A DNA stretch of 64,000 nucleotides from an uncultured Bacteroides sp. (GTDB lineage Bacteria > Bacteroidota > Bacteroidia > Bacteroidales > Bacteroidaceae). A program made the position numbers and the translations under genes. The notes under the pieces were generated by a model. That model was not told where the DNA came from. It saw only the letters and a program-made list of their open reading frames with translations, and searched no databases. Location of the stretch: contig USAN01000002.1 in assembly GCA_900552645.1 (NCBI GenBank), forward strand, positions 248,001 through 312,000. Direction: 5' to 3'. Below are positions 1 through 7,814 of this stretch, piece after piece. How positions within the stretch are numbered: the stretch's first letter is position 1; each line of letters begins with the position of its first letter.

Positions 1-1
1 T

Positions 2-1141
2 GCCGCCGATATGAAGTTTGAAGAGGCTCAAAAGGTTAAGGAAAAATACGAATTAATCGAAAGTTATCGCGCAAAAAGCGCTATTGTCAACTCTTTTATT
101 AATGCAGATGTATTTTCTATAGAGATGAACGATAATATAGCATATATCAATTATCTTCATATAACTAATGGATCGGTAAACCAAGCGTTCACGTTTGAAT
201 TTAAGAAACAGCTGGATGAAACCGAGGAAGAATTACTTCAGTTGGGAATTATCGAGATGAGAGAAAGATATGGAAGTAGAGCTCCAGAAATTATTGTTCC
301 TTTCAAAATGGATATGAATCTACAGAATATTACTTTTACAGTTCCTCAAAAAGGAGAAAAAAAGAAGCTTTTAGATTTATCTTTAATGAATGTAAAGCAA
401 TATAAGGTAGATAGGCTTAAGCAGGCCGATAAGCTTGACCCAGATCAGAAGAAAATACGTATTCTTAAAGAGATTCAGGAGCAACTTAAAATGGAAAAGT
501 TGCCTGCTCATATAGAGTGTTTCGACAATTCTAACATATCGGGAAGCGATGCAGTTGCTGCTTGCGTAGTTTTCAAAATGGGCAAACCCAGCAAACAAGA
601 ATATAGAAAATATAATATAAAGACAGTAGTTGGTCCCGATGATTACGCATCTATGAAAGAAGTAGTAGGACGTCGCTATAGGCGAGCTATTGAAGAAGGA
701 ATGCCCCTGCCCGACTTAATTATAACTGACGGTGGAAAGGGACAAATGGAAGTGGTAAGAGAAGTTATAGAAGACGAACTTGGACTTACAATTCCCATTG
801 CAGGTCTTGCAAAAGACAATCGTCATCGTACTTCCGAACTGCTTTATGGATTTCCGGCAGCAACAATTGGCGTAAAGCAATCTACACCACTATTTCATCT
901 TCTCGAGAATATACAGAACGAAGTTCATAGGTTTGCAATAAAGTTTCATCGAGATAAGAGAAGCAAAAACCAGGTAGCATCAGTTCTCGATAATATACCA
1001 GGAGTTGGAGAATCAAGGAAAAGCGCCTTACTTAAAGCCTTCAAGAGTGTTGCCCGTATACGTAAAGCCACAGAGGAGGAAATTGCAACAATAGTAGGTA
1101 AAACAGTTGCTAAAAATATAAAAGAAATTCTCAAAGAATGA
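2..1141 (+). CDS. uvrC: UvrABC excinuclease subunit C, 3' part
   Basis: UvrC makes both incisions flanking a DNA lesion in nucleotide excision repair, acting with UvrA and UvrB. The reading frame is open from the first bases of the window, so the gene is cut at its 5' end; the GIY-YIG nuclease domain (about the first 200 residues in the family) lies outside. What remains begins in the UvrB-binding UVR motif (KFEEAQKVKEKYELIESY), continues through the RNase H-like second nuclease domain (IECFDNSNISGSDAVAACVVF and LIITDGGKGQ), and ends in a C-terminal helix-hairpin-helix region (LDNIPGVGESRKSALLKAF). The ATG at 11 is internal methionine, not a start. It ends in TGA just before the promoter of the dtd operon. 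Identification is firm. Confidence 0.95.
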   Translation, partial: AADMKFEEAQKVKEKYELIESYRAKSAIVNSFINADVFSIEMNDNIAYINYLHITNGSVNQAFTFEFKKQLDETEEELLQLGIIEMRERYGSRAPEIIVPFKMDMNLQNITFTVPQKGEKKKLLDLSLMNVKQYKVDRLKQADKLDPDQKKIRILKEIQEQLKMEKLPAHIECFDNSNISGSDAVAACVVFKMGKPSKQEYRKYNIKTVVGPDDYASMKEVVGRRYRRAIEEGMPLPDLIITDGGKGQMEVVREVIEDELGLTIPIAGLAKDNRHRTSELLYGFPAATIGVKQSTPLFHLLENIQNEVHRFAIKFHRDKRSKNQVASVLDNIPGVGESRKSALLKAFKSVARIRKATEEEIATIVGKTVAKNIKEILKE

Positions 1142-1153
1142 TATATTAATTCA

Positions 1154-1161
1154 TACCTTTG
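1154..1161 (+). promoter_or_regulatory. -7 promoter element for dtd operon
   Basis: TACCTTTG matches the Bacteroidetes -7 consensus TAnnTTTG and lies 20 bases before the dtd start. No clear TTTG -33 box was seen about 20 bases upstream. It suggests dtd, the MazG-like gene and deoC form one transcription unit. Confidence 0.55.
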
Positions 1162-1181
1162 TTATTATTACATATATTTAT

Positions 1182-1634
1182 ATGAGACTGGTTATACAAA
1201 GAGTTAGTCATGCTTCGGTAACAATAAACGGAGTATGCAAAAGTGCCGTTAAAAATGGTTTTATGATTCTTGTTGGAGTTGAAGAAGCAGATAATGAAGA
1301 AGATGCCGAATGGCTAGCACGAAAAGTTATTGGATTAAGAGTTTTTGATGATGAAAATGGAGTAATGAATAGATCTATAACAGATATTGATGGTGAGATT
1401 CTTGCCATAAGCCAGTTTACTCTGTTCGCTTCGTACAAAAAAGGTAATCGTCCATCTTACATACGCGCTGCAGGTCATGGAAAAGCAATACCTATATATA
1501 ACCATTTTTGCACCGAGCTTGAAAAATTAATAGGCAAAGAGATAGGAACAGGCGAATTTGGAGCCGACATGAAGGTAGAACTTCTTAACGACGGACCTGT
1601 TACTATATGTATGGATTCTAAAAACAAAGAGTAA
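1182..1634 (+). CDS. dtd: D-aminoacyl-tRNA deacylase
   Basis: This enzyme hydrolyses D-amino acids (and Gly mischarged on tRNA-Ala) from tRNA in the cytoplasm, a chiral proofreading step. The 150-residue product has the usual length and both signature motifs: SQFTLFASYKKGNRPSY in the middle and the C-terminal NDGPVTI, which in the family forms the cross-subunit active site with the Gly-cisPro type loop. N-terminal MRLVIQRVSHASVTI is also typical. The next gene starts one base after its stop codon, so the two are almost certainly co-transcribed and possibly translationally coupled. Confidence 0.95.
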   Translation: MRLVIQRVSHASVTINGVCKSAVKNGFMILVGVEEADNEEDAEWLARKVIGLRVFDDENGVMNRSITDIDGEILAISQFTLFASYKKGNRPSYIRAAGHGKAIPIYNHFCTELEKLIGKEIGTGEFGADMKVELLNDGPVTICMDSKNKE

Positions 1635-1635
1635 A

Positions 1636-1956
1636 ATGACTATAGAGGAAGCTCAAAAAACCGTAGACTCTTGGATAAAAGAGTACGGAGTACGCTATTT
1701 CAGCGAACTTACAAATATGGCTGTTCTGACAGAAGAAGTTGGAGAAATGGCTAGAATAATGGCTAGAAAATATGGCGATCAATCTTTTAAAGAGGGAGAA
1801 AAGTCAAATCTTGCCGATGAAATGGCCGATGTTTTATGGGTTTTGCTATGCATAGCCAATCAAACAGGTACAGACCTTACTGAAGCTTTCATAAAGAATA
1901 TAGAAAAGAAGAGTGACAGAGATAAAAATAGACATAAGAACAACCCTAAATTATAG
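1636..1956 (+). CDS. MazG-like nucleotide pyrophosphohydrolase
   Basis: A 106-residue all-alpha NTP pyrophosphohydrolase of the MazG/iMazG type. These enzymes hydrolyse (d)NTPs to NMP and pyrophosphate, usually as house-cleaning of damaged nucleotides. The metal-binding pattern is visible: EEVGEMAR (ExxE) about residue 34 and DEMADVLWVLLCIAN (ExxD) about residue 64. The C-terminus is very basic (KKSDRDKNRHKNNPKL). It sits one base after dtd and eight bases before deoC, and deoC catabolises deoxyribose phosphate, so a shared theme of nucleotide salvage or quality control is plausible but inferred. Substrate specificity cannot be read from sequence. Confidence 0.88.
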   Translation: MTIEEAQKTVDSWIKEYGVRYFSELTNMAVLTEEVGEMARIMARKYGDQSFKEGEKSNLADEMADVLWVLLCIANQTGTDLTEAFIKNIEKKSDRDKNRHKNNPKL

Positions 1957-1963
1957 AAAAAAG

Positions 1964-2911
1964 ATGGAACATCATCACGATCATTGTTGTGGACATGACC
2001 ACGAACATAATCATGACCACAAAGAGGCACATGACAAATACATGGATGCCCTTGGTAAGTATGACAGCAACCTTAATGATGAAGAAGTAAGCCGTCAGAC
2101 AGAGATGCTGATTGCCGATAATCTTGAAGAAAACAATACTCTTGAAGTTAAGAAATTACTTTTCAACTGTATTGACCTTACAACGTTAAAGTCGACAGAT
2201 TCGGACGAAAGTGTAATGAAGTTTACAGAAAAAGTAAACAAGTTTGTAGATGCTTATCCTGACCTTAACAACGTTGCTGCAATATGCGTATATCCTAACT
2301 TTGCCGAAGTTGTAAACGATACTCTTGAAGCAGATAACGTAAACATTGCATGCGTATCAGGAGGTTTTCCTTCATCACAAACTTTTCAGGAGATTAAAGT
2401 TGCAGAAACTGCAATGGCTATTCATGACGGAGCTGACGAAATTGATATAGTAATATCACTAGGTAAATTCCTAAGTGGAGATTATGAAGGAATGTGCGAT
2501 GAAATCGAAGAATTGAAAGAGGTATGTGGTGAAAAGCATCTAAAAGTCATTCTCGAAACAGGATTACTTAGAGGAGCATCTAATATAAAGAAAGCATCAA
2601 TACTATCTATGTATTCGGGCGCCGACTTTATCAAAACCTCTACAGGTAAGGAAAATCCTGCTGCTACTCCAGAGGCTGCTTTCGTAATGTGTAACGCAAT
2701 AAAGGAATATTATGCACAGACTGGCCGTAAAATAGGATTTAAACCAGCCGGAGGAATAAATACAGTTCACGATGCATTAATATACTATACAATAGTTAAG
2801 ACTGTACTAGGCGAAGAATGGCTTAATAATGAACTATTCCGTTTAGGAACAAGTCGTTTAGCTAATCTATTGCTTAGCGAGATAGTAGGTGAAGAGGTAA
2901 AATTCTTTTAA
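1964..2911 (+). CDS. deoC: Deoxyribose-phosphate aldolase with His-rich N-terminus
   Basis: DeoC cleaves 2-deoxyribose-5-phosphate to glyceraldehyde-3-phosphate and acetaldehyde, a class I Schiff-base TIM barrel in deoxynucleoside catabolism. The catalytic lysine is in DFIKTSTGK (K224) and the second conserved lysine in GFKPAGG (K260). I chose the ATG at 1964, eight bases after the preceding stop; an upstream in-frame GTG at 1913 lies inside the MazG-like gene. The 315-residue product is longer than classical DeoC (about 220-260), and begins with a run of His and acidic residues with adjacent Cys (MEHHHDHCCGHDHEHNHDH). This tail resembles metal-binding tails of Ni or Zn chaperones. Its function here is unknown. 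The gene ends in a shared terminator with the convergent polyprenyl synthase gene. Confidence 0.93.
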   Translation: MEHHHDHCCGHDHEHNHDHKEAHDKYMDALGKYDSNLNDEEVSRQTEMLIADNLEENNTLEVKKLLFNCIDLTTLKSTDSDESVMKFTEKVNKFVDAYPDLNNVAAICVYPNFAEVVNDTLEADNVNIACVSGGFPSSQTFQEIKVAETAMAIHDGADEIDIVISLGKFLSGDYEGMCDEIEELKEVCGEKHLKVILETGLLRGASNIKKASILSMYSGADFIKTSTGKENPAATPEAAFVMCNAIKEYYAQTGRKIGFKPAGGINTVHDALIYYTIVKTVLGEEWLNNELFRLGTSRLANLLLSEIVGEEVKFF

Positions 2912-2917
2912 AAAAAC

Positions 2918-2951
2918 ATAGAGAGAGAGAGAATTATTTCTCTCTCTCTAT
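2918..2951. terminator. Bidirectional terminator between deoC and polyprenyl synthase
   Basis: A perfect 13-bp stem of (GA)n type (2918-2930 with 2939-2951) and an 8-base loop, flanked by A/T runs on both sides. It overlaps the last codons of the minus-strand gene, whose C-terminal IEREK is encoded by the repeat. Confidence 0.7.
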
Positions 2952-3908
2952 TATATAACTTATATAAATTCTTAGCGATTCGATTAAATCAGGATTACCA
3001 TCCTCAGGCAGCAGATTGATAGCTTTTCTACAGTATTCACGCATAACGTCCTCTGCATATTCTATTCCTCCGTTACTCTTTATATAAGCAACAAACTCAT
3101 CTCTTTCATCCTGTGTAGCCCTTATACCACGTATCCGCTTAGCAACAGAATGCATCTTTTCATCGTACATTTTATTTAGAACGTGCAGAGCAGGAAGGGT
3201 TAGTTTTCCTTCATTAATATCATTCCCCGTTGGTTTTCCAAGTAATTCGGATGTATAGTAGTCCATTATATCATCTTTTATTTGAAAAGCTATACCCAAA
3301 TATTCACCAAACAATTTAAGCTTTTCAAGAGTATCTTTCGAACAGTTTACAGAAAGACCGGCAACTTCCGAACTAGCAATAAACAATGCAGCTGTCTTCT
3401 TCTTTATTATCTCATAATAAAGCTCTTCCGAAAAAATATCATTGTTTATAGAGGAAAGCTGAATTATTTCTCCTTCCGATAAATGCTGCCCCAATCGTGC
3501 TACAAGATTTACAATCTCTATATTATTAGTAAGCGATGAATGCTTCAGACTAGTGGCAAGCATATAATCGCCTACCAATACCGACACTTTATTATTGTAT
3601 ATAGCATTCACTGAAGACTGTCCACGACGCTTGTCACTTTCATCAACAACATCATCGTGTATCAAACTTGCCGTATGAAGCAACTCAAGAGACAAGGCAG
3701 CATGAAGCGTACTATCTCCCACTCTATCAAGAAGTTTAGCTATAAGAAGAATAAGAACCGGTCGCATCATTTTGCCGTTTCTTCCCTTTACATACGAAAG
3801 AACCTCATTTAAAAGAGGGTTAGAACTATATAAAGAAGAATTGAATAAATCCTTGAATTCTTCAAATTCCTTAACAATAGGAAGCCTTATTTGGTCCAAT
3901 TTATCCAT
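2934..3908 (-). CDS. Polyprenyl synthetase family protein
   Basis: A trans-isoprenyl diphosphate synthase of 324 residues, which condenses isopentenyl diphosphate onto an allylic diphosphate to build polyprenyl chains, probably for the menaquinone side chain. Both aspartate-rich Mg2+/diphosphate motifs are present: LIHDDVVDESDKRRG (first DDxxD) and QIKDDIMDY (second), followed by GKPTGNDINEGK. Length and motif layout fit long-chain (octaprenyl/solanesyl class) enzymes, but chain length is not decidable here. I chose ATG at 3908 rather than GTG at 3926 because the GTG directly abuts a TACTTTTG -7 element. Divergent from polA, which begins 89 bases away. Confidence 0.9.
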   Translation of the reverse strand: MDKLDQIRLPIVKEFEEFKDLFNSSLYSSNPLLNEVLSYVKGRNGKMMRPVLILLIAKLLDRVGDSTLHAALSLELLHTASLIHDDVVDESDKRRGQSSVNAIYNNKVSVLVGDYMLATSLKHSSLTNNIEIVNLVARLGQHLSEGEIIQLSSINNDIFSEELYYEIIKKKTAALFIASSEVAGLSVNCSKDTLEKLKLFGEYLGIAFQIKDDIMDYYTSELLGKPTGNDINEGKLTLPALHVLNKMYDEKMHSVAKRIRGIRATQDERDEFVAYIKSNGGIEYAEDVMREYCRKAINLLPEDGNPDLIESLRIYISYIIEREK

Positions 3909-3925
3909 AGGGGTTAATTTCTGCA

Positions 3926-3933
3926 CAAAAGTA
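3926..3933 (-). promoter_or_regulatory. -7 promoter element for polyprenyl synthase gene
   Basis: On the minus strand the sequence reads TACTTTTG, a TAnnTTTG match, 17 bases before the ATG at 3908. It gives a very short leader and argues against the upstream GTG start. Confidence 0.5.
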
Positions 3934-3997
3934 ATAATAAAACAACTACTAAGGTATTTTTTTGTACATTTACAATAAAAAACTAAATATTTTTATA

Positions 3998-6760
3998 ATG
4001 GAAAGACTGTTTTTGCTGGATGCATATGCATTAATATATAGAGCATATTATGCTTTTATAAAGAATCCGCGCATAAATTCCAAGGGATTTAATACATCTG
4101 CTATACTTGGATTTGTAAATACTCTTGAGGATGTTTTAAAGAAAGAAAACCCTACTCATATAGGAATAGCATTCGACCCTGCAGGAGGAAATACATTCAG
4201 ACGCGAAGCTTATCCTGAATATAAGGCTCAGCGCGAAGCTACACCTGAAGTTATAAAAGCTTCTATTCCCATTATTAAAGATATTATACGCGCATATAAT
4301 ATTCCAATGCTCGAAGTAGCAGGATATGAAGCCGATGATGTAATAGGAACTCTGGCAACAGAAGCCGGTAAAAAGGGTATTACTACTTTTATGATGACTC
4401 CCGACAAGGATTATGGCCAACTTGTAAAGGATAATGTTTTTATGTATCGTCCCAAATATGGTGATAAGGAATTTGATATTCTGGGAATTGAGGAAGTTAA
4501 GCATAAATTCAATATTGACAATCCCGATCAGGTTATAGATATGCTTGGACTAATGGGCGACTCGTCCGATAATATTCCTGGCTGCCCAGGCGTAGGAGAA
4601 AAAACTGCACAAAAATTAATAGCCGAATTTGGAAGTATAGAAAATCTTCTTGAGAATACCGATAAACTTAAAGGAGCTCTTAAAACAAAAGTAGAAGAGA
4701 ATAAAAAAATGATAGAGTTCTCGAAATTCCTCGCTACCATAAAAATTGATGTTCCTATCGAACTTAATATGGAGGACTTGAAAAGGGAGAAACCCGATGA
4801 GGAAAAATTAAGAAGAATTTTTGAAGAGATGGAATTCAGAATGCTAATCGACAAAATGTTCGAGAAAGAGAAAAAATCTGTTGCTTTTCAAACCTCTCTC
4901 TTTTCAGAATTTGAGGACGAGCTTCCGAATGAAAATAAATATTCAAATCTAGAAACACTAGAAACCATTAAACCCAACTACCAACTTGTTGATAATGAGG
5001 AAGAAACATTGAATTTAATTCAAAAATTACTTACATCAAAAGTTTTAAGTCTAGACACCGAAACTACAAATATAGAACCAATGTACTCGGAGTTGGTGGG
5101 AATGAGTTTTAGCATCAACGAAAATGAAGCATTCTACGTTCCGGTACCATCAAACTTTGAGGAAGCAAAAAAAATAGTCACTTTATTTAAGAACGTCTTC
5201 GAAAATGAAAAAATTGAGAAGGTAGGACAAAATATAAAGTATGACATGATTGTTCTTGCAAAATATGGTATTGATGTAAAAGGTGCTCTTTTTGATACAA
5301 TGATTGCACATTATGTACTTCAACCTGAGTTGAGACATAACATGGATTATTTGGCAGAAATATACTTAAACTATAATACTATAAAAATTGAGGAATTAAT
5401 AGGACCTAAAGGCAAGAACCAAAAAAACATGCGCGACCTTAACCCTGAAATGGTTTATAAGTATGCATGCGAGGATGCTGATGTTACTTTAAAGTTGAAG
5501 AACATACTCGACAAGGAACTTGTAAAGAATGGTGCCGATCGTTTATTCCATGAAATAGAAATGCCTTTGGTTCCCGTCCTTGCATACATTGAACGTAATG
5601 GTATGAGAATCGATACTGAAGCATTAAAACAGTCTTCGGTAGTTCTTACTGCAAGAATGAACGATATTGAAAAGGAAATATTTATCTTGGCAGATGAGGA
5701 GTTTAATGTAAGCTCTCCTAAAAAGGTTGGTGAAATCCTTTTCGAAAAACTAAAACTAAACGATAAGGCAAAGAAAACCAAAACAGGACAGTATGTTACT
5801 AGCGAAGAGGTAATGGAAAGCCTTAGAGGTAAACATACTATAGTAGAAAAGATTCTTGAGTATCGTGGATTAAAGAAATTGCTCAGTACTTATATAGATA
5901 ACCTCCCTACCCTAATAAACAAGGAAACAGGAAGAATACATACATCTTTCAATCAAAGTGTCACTGCAACAGGACGCTTAAGTTCAAGTAATCCTAATCT
6001 TCAAAATATACCTATCCGTAATGAGGAAGGAAAGGAAATAAGAAAAGCTTTTATTCCGGATGATGGATGTCTATTCTTTTCGGCCGACTATTCTCAGATT
6101 GAATTGAGGATTATGGCTCACTTAAGTGGAGATAAAAATATGATAGATGCATTCAATGAAGGAGATGATATCCATGCAGCTACAGCAGCCAAGTTGTACA
6201 AGATTCCTTTGGAAGAGGTTACACGCGACCAAAGAAGCAAAGCAAAGACTGCCAATTTTGGGATTATTTATGGTATAAGTGCTTTTGGACTTTCAGAACG
6301 TATGGGAGTATCTCGTCAAGAAGCTAAAGAATTAATAGAAGGATACTTCGAAACCTATCCACAAATTAAAGAGTATATGGAGAAAAGTATCGAAAAAGCA
6401 CGCCATCAAGGATATATAGAAACAATATTTGGACGTAAACGATTTCTTCCAGATATAAACTCAAAGAATGCAGTCGTTAGAGGATATGCCGAAAGAAATG
6501 CGATAAATGCCCCTATTCAAGGAAGCGCAGCCGATATTATAAAAGTGGCAATGGTAAATATATACAGTCGCTTTCAATCTGAAAGTATACGTTCAAAAAT
6601 GATACTTCAAGTACATGATGAGTTGAACTTCAGCGTATATCCTGAAGAAAAAGAAAAAGTAGAAAAAATAGTCCTAGAAGAGATGGAAAGGGCATATAGA
6701 ATGCTAGTTCCATTAAAAGCTGATAGTGGATGGGGGGCTAACTGGCTGGAAGCACATTAA
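3998..6760 (+). CDS. polA: DNA polymerase I
   Basis: A 920-residue family A polymerase for Okazaki fragment maturation and gap-filling repair. Three domains are visible: the 5' nuclease (about 1-290; AYALIYRAYYAF, GDSSDNIPGCPGVGEKTA), the 3'-5' proofreading exonuclease with an intact DxE motif (LSLDTETTN, D353 and E355), and the polymerase with motif A (SADYSQIELRIMAH, D697), the O-helix motif B (RSKAKTANFGIIYG) and motif C (QVHDEL, D874). Retention of D and E in the proofreading domain contrasts with several lineages where it is degenerate. The start at 3998 matches the conserved MERLFLLDAYALIYR; an in-frame ATG at 3962 would add 12 unconserved residues. Confidence 0.96.
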   Translation: MERLFLLDAYALIYRAYYAFIKNPRINSKGFNTSAILGFVNTLEDVLKKENPTHIGIAFDPAGGNTFRREAYPEYKAQREATPEVIKASIPIIKDIIRAYNIPMLEVAGYEADDVIGTLATEAGKKGITTFMMTPDKDYGQLVKDNVFMYRPKYGDKEFDILGIEEVKHKFNIDNPDQVIDMLGLMGDSSDNIPGCPGVGEKTAQKLIAEFGSIENLLENTDKLKGALKTKVEENKKMIEFSKFLATIKIDVPIELNMEDLKREKPDEEKLRRIFEEMEFRMLIDKMFEKEKKSVAFQTSLFSEFEDELPNENKYSNLETLETIKPNYQLVDNEEETLNLIQKLLTSKVLSLDTETTNIEPMYSELVGMSFSINENEAFYVPVPSNFEEAKKIVTLFKNVFENEKIEKVGQNIKYDMIVLAKYGIDVKGALFDTMIAHYVLQPELRHNMDYLAEIYLNYNTIKIEELIGPKGKNQKNMRDLNPEMVYKYACEDADVTLKLKNILDKELVKNGADRLFHEIEMPLVPVLAYIERNGMRIDTEALKQSSVVLTARMNDIEKEIFILADEEFNVSSPKKVGEILFEKLKLNDKAKKTKTGQYVTSEEVMESLRGKHTIVEKILEYRGLKKLLSTYIDNLPTLINKETGRIHTSFNQSVTATGRLSSSNPNLQNIPIRNEEGKEIRKAFIPDDGCLFFSADYSQIELRIMAHLSGDKNMIDAFNEGDDIHAATAAKLYKIPLEEVTRDQRSKAKTANFGIIYGISAFGLSERMGVSRQEAKELIEGYFETYPQIKEYMEKSIEKARHQGYIETIFGRKRFLPDINSKNAVVRGYAERNAINAPIQGSAADIIKVAMVNIYSRFQSESIRSKMILQVHDELNFSVYPEEKEKVEKIVLEEMERAYRMLVPLKADSGWGANWLEAH

Positions 6761-6866
6761 TCAAAATGTTCATTTAATTCCATTATGTAACAACTTAAAA
6801 GCCCTTAATAGTTAAATATTCTTTATTTAGTGACTTTATTTAAATTTTAGATGATTTTTTCTTCAT

Positions 6867-6901
6867 TTTGTTAGGACGTGTATTTTCTTTTTGTATATTT
6901 G
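6867..6901 (+). promoter_or_regulatory. Bacteroidetes promoter, -33 TTTG and -7 TATATTTG
   Basis: TTTG at 6867-6870 and TATATTTG at 6894-6901, 23 bases apart, form a near-consensus Bacteroidetes sigma-ABfr promoter. A start a few bases downstream leaves a leader of about 40 nt to the DUF3836 gene. Confidence 0.65.
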
Positions 6902-6949
6902 CATTGCCTTTGTAAGCAATTTGATAGTAACAATTTAAATCATAATGTC

Positions 6950-7336
6950 ATGAAAAAGAACAATATTTTTAAAGGATTGCTTGTTATCGCTATTTCATTA
7001 ATAGCTAATTTAACAGTTAGTGCTGGTACGCCTACCAATAATTTAATATATAATTCAGAAGAAGTTAATGGATTGGTAGTATCTGAAACAGTATATAAGA
7101 TGGATGGTACTACTCTTAATAATTATATGAAACATAATTATAAGTATGATGCCAACAACCAACGTACTGAGGATGAGTCATTGAAATGGGATGGAATATC
7201 TCGTTCATGGAAAAATGATTTGTGTATTAAATATACATATTCAGGCAAAAGTGTTACAACTGAATATTATAAATGGAATAATAAAAAAGGAGAATATATT
7301 ATAGTTCCGGAAATGACCGTAACTATGGACAAATAG
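6950..7336 (+). CDS. Secreted DUF3836-type small protein
   Basis: A 128-residue protein with a clear signal peptide (KKNNIFKGLLVIAISLIANLTVSAG) followed by a small, aromatic- and Asn-rich domain with alternating polar and aromatic residues (MKHNYKYDANNQRTED, SWKNDLCIKYTYSG, TEYYKWNNKKGEY) suggesting antiparallel beta strands. It resembles the DUF3836 family of short exported Bacteroides proteins, whose function is unknown. An in-frame ATG at 6878 lies upstream of the -7 element and cannot be used if that promoter is real, so the ATG at 6950 is preferred. The gene has its own promoter and its own terminator, so it is monocistronic. Confidence 0.75.
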   Translation: MKKNNIFKGLLVIAISLIANLTVSAGTPTNNLIYNSEEVNGLVVSETVYKMDGTTLNNYMKHNYKYDANNQRTEDESLKWDGISRSWKNDLCIKYTYSGKSVTTEYYKWNNKKGEYIIVPEMTVTMDK

Positions 7337-7381
7337 ACATTCATAACAATCTAACAACTTTTCATAATAACTCTACAAAGG

Positions 7382-7410
7382 AAGGGCAACCGCGATGGCT
7401 GCCCTTTTTT
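7382..7410 (+). terminator. Rho-independent terminator of the DUF3836 gene
   Basis: GGGCAACC (7384-7391) pairs with GGCTGCCC (7397-7404), with one G-U pair and a 5-base loop, preceded by AA and followed by a six-base T run. About 45 bases after the stop codon. Confidence 0.85.
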
Positions 7411-7411
7411 A

Positions 7412-7682
7412 ATATATAATAATCTACCTCCTAAATTTTACTTTCACATATAACAATCTGTATATAAATGGTATAGATTAGAGTTTTGTGTGAAAGCAAT
7501 ATGAGTCAAAATAGTTAAGTGTATAAGCAAATATTAAATCTATTTACTGATGTGAAGATAATTAGTATAAAAAACTTCTATGGTAACACATTGTCTAAGT
7601 AATAGAATATAATAACACTACTTAAAAGCTAAGAGTAAGAATAGAAAGTATAAGAAGATGACCATATTAGTTCAAAATTAAT
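7412..7682. other. Intergenic stretch with one extended inverted repeat
   Basis: No coding region is supported here. The only structure I see is at 7441-7496: CTTTCACA (7441-7448) pairs with TGTGAAAG (7489-7496), with weaker inner pairings of AATC/GATT and TATA/TATA, giving an imperfect long hairpin without a T run. The remainder is AT-rich and unremarkable. Confidence 0.4.
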
Positions 7683-7778
7683 TATCTTTGCACTTCAAAA
7701 CAATATAGAAAGAAAAATCGTTCTTTTTGAGCTTTGAAGTGTTGTCCTTTTGTTATTTACATATATTTACGACAACAC
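7683..7778 (+). promoter_or_regulatory. ychF promoter and structured leader
   Basis: TATCTTTG at 7683-7690 is a TAnnTTTG -7 element. Immediately after it lie two overlapping inverted repeats: CACTTCAAA (7691-7699) with TTTGAAGTG (7733-7741), and GTGTTGTC (7739-7746) with GACAACAC (7771-7778). The repeats share GTG at 7739-7741, so the two hairpins are mutually exclusive. The leader of about 115 nt ends at the ychF ATG at 7815. Confidence 0.5.
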
Positions 7779-7814
7779 AAAAACAGTTGAAAATTAGAAA
7801 AATAAGATAGAATT

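Noticed and set aside
1913..1963. GTG start for deoC inside the MazG-like gene
   Set aside because: The ATG at 1964 fits the gap after the preceding stop, and the extra 17 residues are unlike DeoC.
3909..3926. GTG start for the polyprenyl synthase gene
   Set aside because: It touches the TACTTTTG -7 element and would leave no transcribed leader; the ATG at 3908 is used instead.
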